A stretch of DNA of 64,000 bases from Leptobrachium leishanense (lineage: Eukaryota > Chordata > Amphibia > Anura > Megophryidae). The stretch lies in contig CM019063.1 in the NCBI GenBank assembly GCA_009667805.1, forward strand, positions 194,536,954 to 194,600,953. Reading direction: 5' to 3'. Shown piece after piece: positions 1 to 14,177 of the stretch. The notes under the pieces were generated by a model that saw only the letters and a list, made by a program, of their open reading frames with translations, was not told the origin of the DNA and did not search any database. Numbering within the stretch: position 1 is the first letter of the stretch; every line of letters begins with the position of its first letter. The position numbers and the translations under genes are program-made.

Positions 1-239
1 TGGAGACCAGTGTCTGGGCAAGCCTGTCAATGCGGCAGCACTGCATCAGGGAAGTAATGGAGGCACCTGTGGCTGCTGCAGTAGTTGACTGAGGTATTGC
101 AGGCAATTAATCACATTACAGGCCTTCTTGTGACAGCGGTGACGTGTTACCTGACACAGGTTTTATTTTATGGTAAATTATACAATATAATGAAAAAAAT
201 GGTATCTTTAGAAAGTCCATTTAATGGTGAGGGAAAAAT

Positions 240-682
240 TGGTATATACTTGGGTATAAGCCGAGTTTTTTTACTCAGATTTTGAGTCAAAAAACCGCGA
301 TTCGGCTTTTATCCGAGTCAAGGTCCTGAACACGGAGTCCGTCCGTGTTGAAGGGGATGCGGCTGCGTGCAGGCGCAGCCGGTCACGTGGTCCGGCTAAT
401 CAGGTGGTACGGAGTCTCTGTACCACCTGACTGGCCGGACCGCGTGACCTGCGCACGCACGCAGCCGCATCCCCTTCAACACGGACGGACCCCTGTATCC
501 ATGTGAGAGCTGGCTGCCGCTGGGGCAATATCCATGTGTGAGCTGGGGCAATATCCATGTGTGAGCTGGGGCAATATCCCACTTAGGCTTATACGCGAGT
601 CAATATGTTTTCACAGGTTTTTTGGGGAAAAAGTAGGGGGGTCGGCTTATACACGGGTCGGCTTATACCCGAGTATATACGG
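240..682. mobile_element. MITE with 25-bp terminal inverted repeats and internal foldback (copy 1)
   Basis: The terminal inverted repeats at 240-264 and 658-682 match closely; each reads towards the inside as GTATAAGCCGA. The interior at about 335-489 is a long palindrome with arms of roughly 75 bp and GC-rich sequence. After it come two to three 23-bp units of the motif TATCCATGTGTGAGCTGGGG (about 494-580). There is no transposase. A second copy with the same ends lies at 6666-7642. I could not define a convincing target-site duplication, so the superfamily is open (hAT-like is a guess). Confidence 0.75.
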
Positions 683-1067
683 TAATATTTATTTGTCAAG
701 TATTTTGCCTTGAAAGCTACATTGATATTTCTCTAATTTTCAAGTATGTCCTGGGTTCAAGAACATTGAAATTTTACAGTTGTTACAGAAATACAAAGTA
801 ATAAAATGCAGGATATAAAAACAAAACACATATACAGATTAAGACAGAAAATTAAATCTGTAGGAAGTAAAGTCATTATGTTACATGTTTTACAGGTGCA
901 TTCTGTATGTGTGGGTTCCATAAACACAAACCGCACAGATATGTAAAATAAGCAGTTTGTACTTTCCGACTGACAATGGTAAAACAGCCTGGTCCCTAAT
1001 GGGGTTAAAAGGTCCAAAGAAGTATTGCATAATGCAGCTCAATGAAATAAATTAATCGACATTTTAA
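683..1067. other. Unassigned, AT-rich, no gene seen
   Basis: I see no exon, repeat end or conserved coding stretch here. The short open frames have no recognisable content. Confidence 0.5.
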
Positions 1068-1170
1068 GACTATGACTCCGAGGCTCCTATTTGCATATCC
1101 TTCTTGCATGGAAAAAAATCACTCTGGTCCTAAACCCCTTCATAGTCTACAATCCCTTGCATAACCATTA
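1068..1170. repeat. DIRS terminal-repeat fragment
   Basis: The sequence beginning at about 1068 contains GACTCCGAGGCTCCTATTTG and then a run ending in CAATCCCTTGCA. The same pair of landmarks appears at the DIRS ends at 51712-52170 and in other DIRS copies in this window. It is therefore read as a detached or decayed DIRS inverted-repeat end. It probably belongs with the decayed gag fragment at 3025-3560. Confidence 0.55.
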
Positions 1171-2562
1171 CGTCTGCGTTTCAGGCCTTAAGGTTCTTTT
1201 TGCTGCTTTATCCAAAGATAAAGCCGTGGAGGATTTCCGTTTTTTCAAAACTAAGTGCCACCACACACTGTCTCCTTGCGATACATCAACACATTCCATT
1301 TTTTTTTTGTGTTTTTTTTTTTTTTTTTTTGGGGGGAGTATGCTGCGTTTTTTTTTTAAGCCCAAACACTGCTTTCTCAGGTGAAAGCTCCCTTCATCCT
1401 GCCTCCCCATAGGAGTACCTTCCCCGCCAGGCCCCCCACACAGGCTCATCTCCGCCTTTGCTATCAGTTTGGCTGTGCAATCCATGGTCTCCTATCTAAA
1501 GACCTCCATTGATCTCTGGTTTGGGTCATGGCCATAATTGTGGTACTATTGTCGGATTTTCCTACTTTGGCGGATTCCTCCGGCCTACGGACGGTGCGAC
1601 ACCTTATCCAATGTGGCTTTGCCGTGGCAGGTAAAATGTTCTTGCAGAAGACTAAACTTGTGACTAGGGGGCTGGCATCCCTGCACCACTGCTAGAGTAG
1701 GACCGAGTTCCAATCTCAAACGAGCCCCTACTCACCAGGTGACTATTCCCAAGAGGCCTAAAATTTAAGATCAGAATAAAGGTAGTTCTAATAATTCTGC
1801 TCAAGTTCCCATACGATAAATAAAAACCACTATACACCAGCACTCCGTTAAAAATCTTGAAGACCCAGGAGGGTTTAAACATTAGTTTCTCATCCAGGTG
1901 ATGGGGAAAAACCCCACATGATGATTTTTGAATGGAGTGCTGGAGTATTTAGATCTTTAACTAAAACTCAAGATGACGCAGCTCTCCTCACGACCGTTGT
2001 AGCTGACTTTGTGGTTGTTACACCCCATACTGCTGATCAGTGTTAATTGTGACAGCAAATTTCATTTTATAGTAACAATTCTTGTTTAAATGGTCATCAA
2101 TACAGCAAATGGTAAGAACTAGCGGCCTCGCCAGGAATAGTCACAGAAGGACACATTGAGTAAAGAATCACAAGAACAAAAAGGAGACTTAAATGAAGCA
2201 AGGGGTGCCAGAGAGAAAGAAAAATGCAAAAACCCCAACAACTAGTAAAGGAGTGGGGAACTGCCCTTTTGAAGGTGACATTCCTGGTGCACTCCGAGGC
2301 CCACCCGGGAGATGGGAGGCCATGGAAGAGGTCACGTGGCGTGGAGACAGACTGCAGTCACACAAGCGCACAGTGCGTCCGTGTGACTACACCTCCCTGC
2401 ATCCGTCGCAGCTTTTGACAGGCTGGACTGGGAGGGCCACACGAGGTAGCATGTTCATGAATTGTGAGCGCTACCACTGGATGTGATTTCTGCCTCCCTG
2501 ATAAAAAGCTATGATGGACGCTGATGGTCCTACGAATGTGATCCTCCGTAGGAGGATCTTGC

Positions 2563-3036
2563 TTTTGTAGCGCTGAGCGCACTAACTGCTCTCAGCGAGT
2601 TGGCCACAAGGACGTCAGTGAAAGGAACGTCCACTCTCAAGGACGTTCCTTCCCATCTGACAAATGCTTGTGTGCCTGCAGCCTTAGTCTTTCACTTGGA
2701 GTAGTGCAAACATATAGAATGTGCTTGACCAGCGTGTGGGACAGTCGTACACAACAATAAGACCACACTGATCCAATAACTTCTGTGTTGCAACAGATGA
2801 TTTTCAAAAGCGTTTTACCACCGACCTTGTTCTTATTATCTCACAAGAAAAGGTTTCTTCTATGTAAACCCTCAAAATCTAAATGAAAAGATTTTGTATA
2901 TGGGATCACAAATGCTGCAGGCACACAAGCATTTGTCAGATGGGAAGGAACGTCCTTGAGAGTGGACGTTCCTTTCACTGACGTCCTTGTGGCCACCTCG
3001 CTGAGAGCAGTTAGTGCGCTCAGCCAAGTGACTGAG
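2563..3036. repeat. Large inverted repeat, about 120-bp arms
   Basis: The arm at about 2566-2685 (including GGAACGTCCACTCTCAAGGA) is repeated in reverse complement at about 2914-3035, with a spacer of roughly 230 bp. The arms are nearly identical, so the fold is either young or maintained. The right arm runs directly into a DIRS gag-like coding remnant, so the palindrome may have arisen inside a DIRS copy. Confidence 0.8.
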
Positions 3037-3560
3037 GAAGATGAGGTGGTGCTTCATGCACCGGAGGAGGACCCCAAGGGACCTGTTTATTGTGAGGTTA
3101 TTTATGACCCCCGGGACATCCTTTATTTTGTCCTGCGGGATCTTGCCCAACCCCGATCTTCAGCATGACCCTGAAGCCCCATGTAGAGAAGTGGGATGAT
3201 GTCCATATTAGTAGATCCTTGGATAGTGCAACATGCATGATGATGATGCATTATGAATTTCCTCGCCGCATGACGAAGGGCAAGATATGCCTCACGCCTG
3301 TGCTACAAAAATGTCACCAAACATTGCTGTTCAGCTAGGTATGGATTTGATCTCGCCAAGACAAACTTCTAGATCTGTTGAGACCACTTCTACAATTATT
3401 TGATGTTTCGGAAGAGGCTAAGTTGAATTCTACCAAACTTGCTGCCCTTATGGTGCGTAACTAATGTTTAACACATGTTGGACTCTTTTGGCAACGCCAC
3501 CTCAGATATCCAATCAACGGCCATTGCTAGTATATTTAGACAGTTCTGCCCATAACCTGC
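3025..3560 (+). pseudogene. Decayed DIRS gag-like fragment
   Basis: The frame reads DEVVLHAPEEDPKGPVYC and, further on, YDPRDILYFVLRDLAQPRSS. The gag of DIRS-C at 58601-58966 has the same pattern (DEVVLHA, then DPQGDPLFYPEDLSHPRSS). Further downstream, after stops and shifts, the sequence resembles the gag segment LLDxxxPLxxLFDxxExAK. There are several stop codons, so it is a dead remnant. The flanking inverted repeat at 2563-3036 ends within it. Confidence 0.65.
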
Positions 3561-6500
3561 TGTTTGGGAAAGCGTTTTTTAAAGTTATGGGTGCATTTGC
3601 CTACACCTTTTTTACACGCTAGATAAGGTTTCTTCTTCCCCGATGGTCTTCAGAGGCTGTGTTTTAGACAGAGACAGAGGTTTGGGGGTGATTGTAACAT
3701 TAGAGGACTAGAGTGGTAATTTGGGAGTTGCCAAAACTGCTCTCCTGAGAATCACTTGCAGAATCGGGGGGGGGGAATTCCTGTAGTTCGATGCCTGAAA
3801 ACATGTATTTTCAGGGCTGAGCAAACAGTTGTTTTTTTTTGTCCCTATGCCCACTGGGTAAGGAATGCCATGGACAGGCTTTTTGCCTCTGATCGGCTCC
3901 TGCAGCTTCATGATGTATAATCAGTGCTGCCTCCGTCCATCAGTTGCAGGATGTGAAGCTGCTCCTCCCTGAGCTCTGGCTGAGTTGTTTCACAGCTGCC
4001 TACTTGGTGGTTCCTGTGGCTCCTCACTGGGCTGCAGATCTCCTAATTCTGGCCAGCCTTTCGCTTGTGAGGGTAATGTGCCCCCCCCGACCGCATTAAG
4101 CTCTCCCTGCCACGTTCTGTCTGCTGTGTCCCAGTACTGCATCATCACGGAACGCCTGTTTATCAGCCTGAGCAAAGACACAGGACTCCTGTGATAAGGG
4201 GGTGTTCAGACATGTCATAACAGCATCAGAACATGTGTTAAGAGCAGCAGTGTTAACCTTTCACACTGTCCTGAGAGCTCATGGCAGGCAGGAGGCCCTA
4301 AACCCGCAGAGCAGAAAAACCTCCTCCATAGCTGTGCAGAACTGCCTTTACACAAATCTAAGGAATAAGGGTGGTAGGCTTGCAATAAGAAAGACTATGA
4401 AATATAGTAAACCAAAAATCTATGAATGTAGATTGTAGGGGATCCGTCTCAATATAGCGGAAAACTCGCAGTCGCTTCAGAAATTGCCAGCTTTAATTTC
4501 AGACAGCAATCCAGTCACAAAAATAGAAACTAAAAGGTTGCAGGCATCCAGACAAAATCAGTTCATAGAAACAAAAGTCCGCTCAACTGAGCCTTACTTG
4601 GGTATTTAGAGACAGTCCTCCAAGCTGAGATGGTTTCCTCCAAGGAAACCGTGAAAGTTCATCCATGGAATCCTGTCCCACTGACAGGCTTTTTCTCCCA
4701 ACACAGGAGTTGCTGCATTCCACACACAGTCTCTCCATGCACTGAGACACACACACTGCTAGGTGCAGCTGCACATTAAATTAATCCCTGTCCCACCCAG
4801 AGCAAATTAAACTCCTGGTAACACCAGCTCCAGAATCTGTTTTACCCATACAAGTTAAAGAGCTATTGGTCTTTATACTGGCAGTACCTTAGATGATGAA
4901 TCTAAACATTCGTGGAGGAATGTTTCTGCCATCTATCACTTTTCCTGCCACCCTGGCAGGTTCTACTGGCACTCTGTTACAACATTTTATTATTCCTATA
5001 CATGTACTGCCGGTAAAGTTTTTTTTTTTACCAGTGGTGCACACTAGAATAGTGTAAAAAACTCCAAACCATAACAACTCCAAGCCTTCCACACTAATCC
5101 AACAAATGAGCAAAGCGTTACACGCCTAAAGCAAAATATCAATTTTGCATGTTTTTTTTAAAATGTAGACTCCATGTCAAACGTCAGCAGGTACATATAC
5201 ACAATAAATCATGATCTTAAACGGTACTGAAAACAAGGCCATATGAGCAAAACAGTCTTCACTATGAAGAAAATACACAGTACTTTGGATTATTGTATTC
5301 TCAAAGTGTATATTTAAAGATGCAGGAAAATCATTGAATAAAAAAAGGCTTGCCGCACTCAAATAGCATTCTCTGTTCATCAAGGGTTGCTTTATTACAT
5401 CTTTATATATAGTTACTGTTAAGAGAACACGATTGTTAAGGATCCTAGTGCCCCTTTCCGTTGTATAAGACGGATCTTGTATCCAGATACAGTATAGACA
5501 CATAAACTGTATGAAGAGATGTTGCTCATTCAAAATCCAAATGGAGAATGCTTTATTTTTGCTTTAGACACACAAAGGTAAAACACAGTTGAGACACAAC
5601 CCACTACCTTTAAAGAATACATTGCAGATAACATCAAGAGTCTCCAGTCAGAGAAAAATAGAAAGGACCTTCAACACAATGGAATGTTTACACATGCGTC
5701 TTTCTCTAAACAGCCTGCTAGACCTAGGGGAACAAAGGAGTTGTCTTACAGAGAGGGAAACAAAGGAGGTTAGAGTGCAAGCTCTTGAGCAAGGGTCCTC
5801 TTCTACTGTTTAGTGAGTGCAAAATATAACAACTTAGAACGAACATACAGATACACACTTTGACAACAGCATAGCACATCACACAACCCTCTACACTATA
5901 TACAGTGACATTAAATGCAAATAAACTTTTAAAGTGGCGGTTTCATCACAACGATTACTAGCTTTTCCGCATTTTTATTGGCATACTGCGGACCGCATTG
6001 CTCACATTAGGGTTTAGTGTGTGTATACACAAATATGTACCTGATTTATATATTTTCTGTAATTTATCAGATTTGATGGAAAAAGGTTGATTGGCATTCG
6101 TCACGTGTGCAGCTCTTTTCTTGCCTATATATGTGCTGCAAAGCTTTTTGTGTCACTCTGCTTTTCTACCACCCATTGAAGGCTGGAGAGGCAGTACGGT
6201 ACAACTGCAGCAATGTACTGAACAACCTTTTTGTTTTGTTTCACCTCTTCCATGCTCTTCTTTTCGGCATTGGCCACATTGCCAGTATAGAATACCCTAT
6301 CATGTCTTGCAGTGTCACGTGTAGGCTGTACAATCTATGCAGCAGGTGTGGTTGTGAGCCCAATATGCAGTGCACTGAGGAGATCAGACCAGTTATAGCA
6401 CACAAAAAGGGTTATTTACAAGAGACTTGAACTAAACAACAGAGGAGACTGGACAGATGGGGAATAGATTGGGGAAGGAGAGGAGATGCAGAAAAAGGAG

Positions 6501-6665
6501 GTTGAGGCAATAGAGGAATGGCTGCGAATAGTGGGAAGGGAGAACTGAATATGGGAGTAGCTAGGAAACCGAAATAAGGAATAACAAGATGAGAATTCAA
6601 GAGGGGAGAGAGGAGCAATAGACACAAGGAGAAACTATCAACACAATAAACATTATATATACATA
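3561..6665. other. Unassigned intergenic or intronic DNA
   Basis: About 3.1 kb with no recognised exon or element. It contains short poly-G and poly-C tracts (around 3768 and 4081). A stretch near 5770-5810 (AAGCTCTTGAGCAAGGGTCC) has the look of a dispersed repeat end. No further assignment is supported. Confidence 0.4.
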
Positions 6666-7642
6666 CCGTATATACTCGGGTATAAGCCGACCCCCCCCCC
6701 CTACTTTTTCCCAAAAAACTTGTGAAAACTTATTGACTCACGTATAAGCCTAAGTGGGAAATGCAGCAGCCACTGGTAAATTTCAAAAATAAAAATAGAT
6801 ACCAAAATCCTGCTAGGGTGGGTTAAAAGAATGAGAGGGGCCTTGGGGGGATCCATTTTGTCCTGCAACAAAATATAATCCTCAGTGCAACTGTTACTCA
6901 CCATCAACTCGACACTCTGAGAGTGCTCTCTGTCGTCCTGCCTTTTGCCTGTCCTCCGATATGAGATTTTTTGCTGTTAATTCGTCTGTATTTGGAAAAT
7001 TGCAATTCTGGGCCAATTCTGAGTTTAGTGAATTACCCCTTTAATGTTTACATACACGTCCAAGACCCACTGGGGAACTGACAGCCCAATGGGAGACTAG
7101 TCTGCTTTTTGTACTTGGGATTAAAGGTGAATGTGCATGTCAGTACGTTCGTGGATCCCCCTCGGCTCTGCATGGGTCATCTTTAAGAGGCAGTGACACG
7201 CACCCCTTTTAACCCTGCACTGACTGTCGCACGGTAACAACGCTGGAGGACTAGCATGTCCTCCTGGCCTGCGACTGCATCTAGCTTGCGGTGGCGGACT
7301 GTGCAAGGGCTGCAGACACCTTGCCCCAGCCATCCCTGCATGTCACCCAAGCACGCACTGCCCGCCGCCGATTCCTTAGTCCTCCATTACGAAGGTCCAG
7401 CCTGCTGCTGTAGCATGCCTCCCAGCTACATATCTCGAGGCTGGGAACGGCACGCTGCACTGGCGCCGCCCCCTCCAGCATGATGACCTCACCGTGCGTC
7501 ACACACAGCCGCGGCCGTTTCCAGCCTCGTGATAAGTAGCTGGGAGGCCAGTCCGGCCCTGTCCTTGACTCGCGTATAAGCCAAATCGGGTTTTTTTTAC
7601 TCAAAATCTGAGTCAACTCGGCTTATACGCGAGTATATACGG
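6666..7642. mobile_element. MITE with 25-bp terminal inverted repeats (copy 2, opposite orientation)
   Basis: Its ends at 6666-6690 and 7618-7642 are the same inverted repeats as in the element at 240-682. Subterminal sequences are shared too (poly-C/CTACTTTTTCCC at one end, CTCAAAATCTGAGTCAA at the other), but in the opposite orientation. The interior differs: a GC-rich, partly palindromic 0.5-kb section around 7120-7560. No open frame resembles a transposase. A TG run follows the right end. Confidence 0.75.
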
Positions 7643-7725
7643 TGTGTGTGTGTGATATATATATTAATATTACACCTACACTGTATCAGGCAATTGAAAT
7701 AGTCGTAATCTGGAGCAGGGGTCTT

Positions 7726-7760
7726 AGGCTAGGGTCAGACAAATGCATTCTGTGCCTCCG
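7726..7760 (+). mobile_element. Harbinger-like MITE end, isolated
   Basis: The sequence TTAGGCTAGGGTCAGACAAA resembles the terminal repeat (GGCTGGGGTCAGACGAGCG) of the complete copies at 30207-30609 and 35818-36266. Only this end is visible. It may be the missing left part of the truncated copy ending at 10059, split by the element at 8412-9638, but this is not proven. Confidence 0.4.
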
Positions 7761-8411
7761 TGCACAACAGACGTTCTTCCTGTTTGTTTTTGTGACTGAC
7801 ATTTTTTTTTGACTGATGTAGATGGGAAATAAAATTAATATGAAAAAACATTGTTATGGAAAGTTTGGTGTTTGCGCATAAAGTCCTGGTGCACTAAAAA
7901 AGGTACACTGCAGTATTAAAGTGCGCCCAGTACAAACAAATCCGTCACTATAAAAATACACGCTATATCTAGCTCTTTCTGTATAAGAACGAAGTACTTC
8001 TCTGTGTCCCAGGAGGAATCCGACAAACACTCTGCTTCAAGCTGGAAATCCTCTGCCCAAGTGCGCTGTGGCTCCTGGATTGTATAATTTATTAGACAAT
8101 CGCACACGCCCAATAGCCCCCTGGCTGTACAACAGAAAAGCCAGGTTGCCCAGTAATTAAATTTACATATCAAAAGGACAGGGGCGTAGACCAGAATGAC
8201 CGACCGGCCTCCTGGAGATGACTCATCCCATAGCCATCTCCATGATCCCCGTCAGCCATGTTTGTCCCCATCCCCCGTCACTTGTCACTCATCAATATGG
8301 ACCCCACTCAGATACTGCTCAATCTACGTGTTCCTACGGGTTATGGACATATCTGCGGGGACAAATAAAGTTATTATCTCAACACGGTACCAGTGTTGAG
8401 ACAAGGCTTAA

Positions 8412-9638
8412 CCAGTTCAATGCTAAGGACGCGCTGAGCGCGTCCTCAGCATTACCGCTGGTATGCGGAGGACGCGCTGAGCGCGTCCTCGCATTGGGGT
8501 CAGCGTTCGGCCGGGTTCCGGCCGATCGCTGGCCCCTCCGGTGCGGGCTGACATCCTGGATGTCAGCCCGGCATCCGGAGCAGCGGCCGCCATTATTAGG
8601 TGTCATCGCGCCCCCGCGATGACACCTAATTCAGGCGCCCCCCCCGCATGTGCGGAGGAGGCGCCTGAAAGGGAGGGGGGAGGTCCTTCGGACCTCTCTC
8701 CCTCCCGATCGGCGGCACACAGGGGCTTAACCCAGGCATCATTTGGAAGGGCACAGCCTGCCCTTCCAAATGATGCCTGACATTAACCCCTGGGGAGCTG
8801 GATCGCAAATCGGCGCTGAAAAGCGCCGATTCGCGATCCTTCCCGGGAGCTGGCCGACATCTTGGATGTCGGCCAAGCTTCCGGGAACTCCCCCAGAGGA
8901 CTGGCGTCATCGTGCGTAGCACGATGACGCCAGTCCTACAGTTAACCCCTAACTGCCACGAACTGTGGAGATAGGGAGTTCCAATGAACTCCCTATCTCC
9001 CGATCCGTGGCAGTTAGGGGTTAAATTTTGATATGGTTGGATCGGCCAGAACATGGCTGTTCCAACGATACCAAACATGAAAGTAAAAAAATTTGTAAAA
9101 AAAAAAAAAAAAAAAAAATAAAAATAAAAAAAATTAAAAAAAAAAAAAAATAAACACTTTTTTTTTATTTTTTTTGGTTTGTTAATGCAGCAATATTGTT
9201 CCCATTTCAATTATAATGTGAACAATGATGCTGCATTAACGATTTTTGTATGCGGTGCGTTTGTTAAAAATGGTGTCATTTTCCCCAAAAAAAAATGTAA
9301 CGAGACCCCATCTCTAATTTTTTTAACAAGCGCACCCCATACAAAATATAACCGCAATTGCTCGCATGTTAAAATGTGGAAAAAAACACTTTACACATTG
9401 TAAATTATTGAAAATACATATTTTATTGCATTTTTTGTTATAATATACAAACATGACATAACGTATACATATAATAATGACATATTATGAATCTACCGAG
9501 TCTGACGGAAAGAACGATATATAATATGTCGGTGTCATATACTAAAATAAGCCTTTAAAACACGTTTAAACATGATGCGCAAAACAGGTAAAAAATGACC
9601 TCCGCACAGGGGCGGGAAAAGCCTCAGCAGCGAAAGGG
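8412..9638. mobile_element. TTAA-flanked MITE made of a chain of hairpins
   Basis: The element is bounded by TTAA at 8408-8411 and 9639-9642. Its ends are imperfect inverted repeats (CCAGTTCAATGCTAAGGAC and, reversed, CCCTTTCGCTGCTGAGG). TTAA duplication is the hallmark of piggyBac-type transposition. The left two-thirds is a series of separate near-perfect palindromes, for example around 8426-8455, 8470-8492, 8551-8567, 8600-8625, 8730-8780, 8800-8840, 8846-8880, 8900-8940 and 8940-9025. After these come A/T homopolymers and another inverted repeat at 9180-9240. No transposase is encoded. Assignment to piggyBac is by TTAA and the general end pattern. Confidence 0.65.
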
Positions 9639-9811
9639 TTAAAATGTCTTAAAAGCAGGTATGTCTCTAAACCCAAAAGAAGGTTTTCATACTGACGGTT
9701 TTGCCGCTGGTTTGGATTTAAAACCACATTCAAATCCAACACAGGGAGACAGATGACAAAATTATTACGCACATCCTAGAATATAATGTCCACATAATAA
9801 AATTTCCACGA

Positions 9812-10059
9812 CAACATTTTGTCCGTCAAAATGCAGTCCATCCGACTACGTTCCATCACTCACTCACTCACAAAGCTATACGGACGTGGCGCACTCCGCA
9901 CGTCCGTTATAGCGGTTTTATGTTCTTGCCTAATTTACGTCAATTTGCCACGTCCATTGTGCGTGCGCACTTCTGTGCGGATGTACTTCGTGTGTGGGTC
10001 TCTTGATCATAATTGTATGTTACCACGTACGTGAACACTGCTCTTGTCTGACCCGAGCC
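9812..10059 (-). mobile_element. Truncated Harbinger-like MITE
   Basis: This is the reverse complement of the right-hand part of the copies at 30207-30609 and 35818-36266. They share GTGCGCCACGTC-type and CACTCACTCACAAAGCTAT-type segments. The preserved end reads CTTGTCTGACCCGAGCC followed by TAA at 10060-10062, the 3-bp duplication used by Harbinger elements. The other end is missing. Confidence 0.65.
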
Positions 10060-12229
<2,170 letters not shown>

Positions 12230-12610
12230 GAGAGATCTTCCAGTCAACACCCTAACAGAGCCGAGGAAACCCTGGCAGTTCTAGCAGAATGCCTGCCAAA
12301 ATGGGAAACGTTTCCTCCAGATAAATGCACCATCCAGCTCGCCAAAGTAGCGGTGCTAACTGGTCCATGAGGAGGACAAAGAGTATAAAAGAAACTCCTG
12401 AAGTACGGACTCCTAAAACCACAGACCACAAATGGGACATAATAAAGATTGTGAAGGCAAAGCTAGATGCAGCATTGAATGAGCGAAGTCTTTGTTTTCC
12501 TGGAGATATCAAATCGTACCCCTTATGGTATAAACGATCACACTTGGAAGTTCAGAGCCCAAACATCACCAACTCTTACAGGGAAATAGACAAAACGTGT
12601 CACGGCTGGG
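12230..12610 (-). pseudogene. DIRS tyrosine recombinase fragment
   Basis: On the minus strand the translation HGPVSTATLASW, followed by SHFGRHSARTARVSSALLGC, matches the integrase C-terminal half of DIRS-B (PVSTSTLARW, then SHFRAHSIRGAAASKA). It therefore carries the H-x-x-R box of a tyrosine recombinase. The segment at 12510-12590 corresponds, with changes, to the upstream FQIRSFVPEGVRFD block. The reading frame is broken and only about 370 bp remain. It is a relic inside the intron between exons A and B. Confidence 0.7.
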
Positions 12611-13161
12611 GGTCCCCTTGGTGGTGCTTTTGGGCCATTGAATAATATTGCTGGTTCCCGAGTACACCAGCAGATGGGGGAGGGACTTGAGTCCGTGAAG
12701 CCTGCCAGATTCAAAAGCCGGGAAGTTCATTTGTCTAATTGCCCTGTCGTGGTTGCTACCAGATAGTCAGATAAATGGCGAACAAAAACACGAACTATAT
12801 ATTGACCTTGGCTCTGTTCTGACAACTCTTGTCGTTAACCCTTGCTTTTCCTGTTTTACTGGGTATTGATCTTGGTTCTGTTTGCCTATTCTCCTGGCTG
12901 GGTTATTTGTTTTACCCAGTGTACCCAACCCTAGCTTCTGACTCCAGCTTGTATTTCACCTTGTCTTTTTCTGTGTGGCTGTCCTGTTACTAGATTTTCT
13001 GGCAGTTCTAAAGACCCTGTCTGCATGAGGGGATCACAGGGATATCCGTTACATTAAGGATTTTATCCAAAATCTGCTGTGAAGACAGACTCTTTTTATT
13101 GGGTCAATAAAACAGAACTAGCATCACAATGTCAGAATAAAGTGGCAACTGTGGTTTAGTG
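12611..13161. other. morc2 intron, unassigned
   Basis: I see no gene or element boundary. 13154-13161 is the left TSD of the next element. Confidence 0.45.
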
Positions 13162-14177
13162 CAGTGGTTCTCAACCTCTGGACCCTCAGGACCCACAATT
13201 GTCCATAGTCATTAAGTCGCGACCCAAAAATAATAGAATTTCTGAAAATTTATTCCACAAAACAACGTGCGCAATATTCTACAAATGTATGCACTTTTTA
13301 AACAATTTTGTAAACAGGGATTCTTTCTAAAATGGATAGTGCAGTAATCACAGAACTAGTGAAAACGAAAGCAAAAATGCAATATAATAAACTGTAATTG
13401 AAACATGAAATTAATTTGAATTTATGGGAAAACTGGGGATGTCTCTTGCTCTTAAGTGTCTCAAAGTCTGGGGTGATGGTAAACAAAGCAACTCTAATTT
13501 AAATTACTACTGAATGAATAATAAAATATTATAAAAAAACTTAAACACATCTGCTCTGCGCTTCCCCGCTGTCTCTGCTGCTGCGCACATTATTTTTTCG
13601 CAGCAGCCTGCCCTCCCTGAGCCTACGCAATTTGCATAGCTGAACGCATAAATTCAAGCTGGCCAAGAGATTGAGAAGTCTGCAGTACGTGTCTGGCGCT
13701 GCCTACTTCCTGAACCTAAGCTCTTCAGTGCCTCAGAGACACTGAAGAGCAATGGATTAGCTTGGACCAATGTGAAAGCACCATTGGTCCAAGCCATTCA
13801 AAAAATACCTCCATGGGAGGAGGCAGGCCTATATAAAAAATACTGTGCTTCATTGATATGTGCATTGCGCACATTGTCTTCTGGTGTTGGGAGTACAGAG
13901 TGTGCCACCAGTCACTGAGTCCCACCCCACACCTTCCCATTACAGATCCCCCCCCCCCCACCTTGCCATTTCAGTGTATCTTACCTGATGCAGCGGCTCC
14001 CAGGTGGCGCCTGGGAACATTCAGAGGTAGCCGCACCGCCTGAGACCCGCTAACGCAGCTAAGATGCATCAGCGGGTCCCAGGCATTAGAGAGGCCTGGG
14101 AGCACTTGTCCTGCGACCCAGTCCACCCCTGGTCGCGACCCACTTTTGGGTCGCGACCCACCACTTGAGAAACACTG
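13162..14177. mobile_element. hAT-type non-autonomous element with 8-bp TSD
   Basis: Ends are CAGTGGTTCTCAACC on the left and GAGAAACACTG on the right, typical of hAT/Charlie-like termini. The flanking 8-bp duplication GTTTAGTG is perfect (13154-13161 and 14178-14185). Subterminal sequences GACCCACAATTG and TCGCGACCC also recur inverted near the right end. The 1,016-bp interior has no transposase domain. Confidence 0.88.

Noticed and set aside
5177..5533. 118-codon minus-strand open frame
   Set aside because: No recognisable domain, no splice context and ordinary AT-rich composition.
8626..9210. 194-codon minus-strand open frame
   Set aside because: It crosses hairpins and an A/T homopolymer and would encode a poly-Phe/Lys tract. 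It lies wholly inside the TTAA-type MITE.
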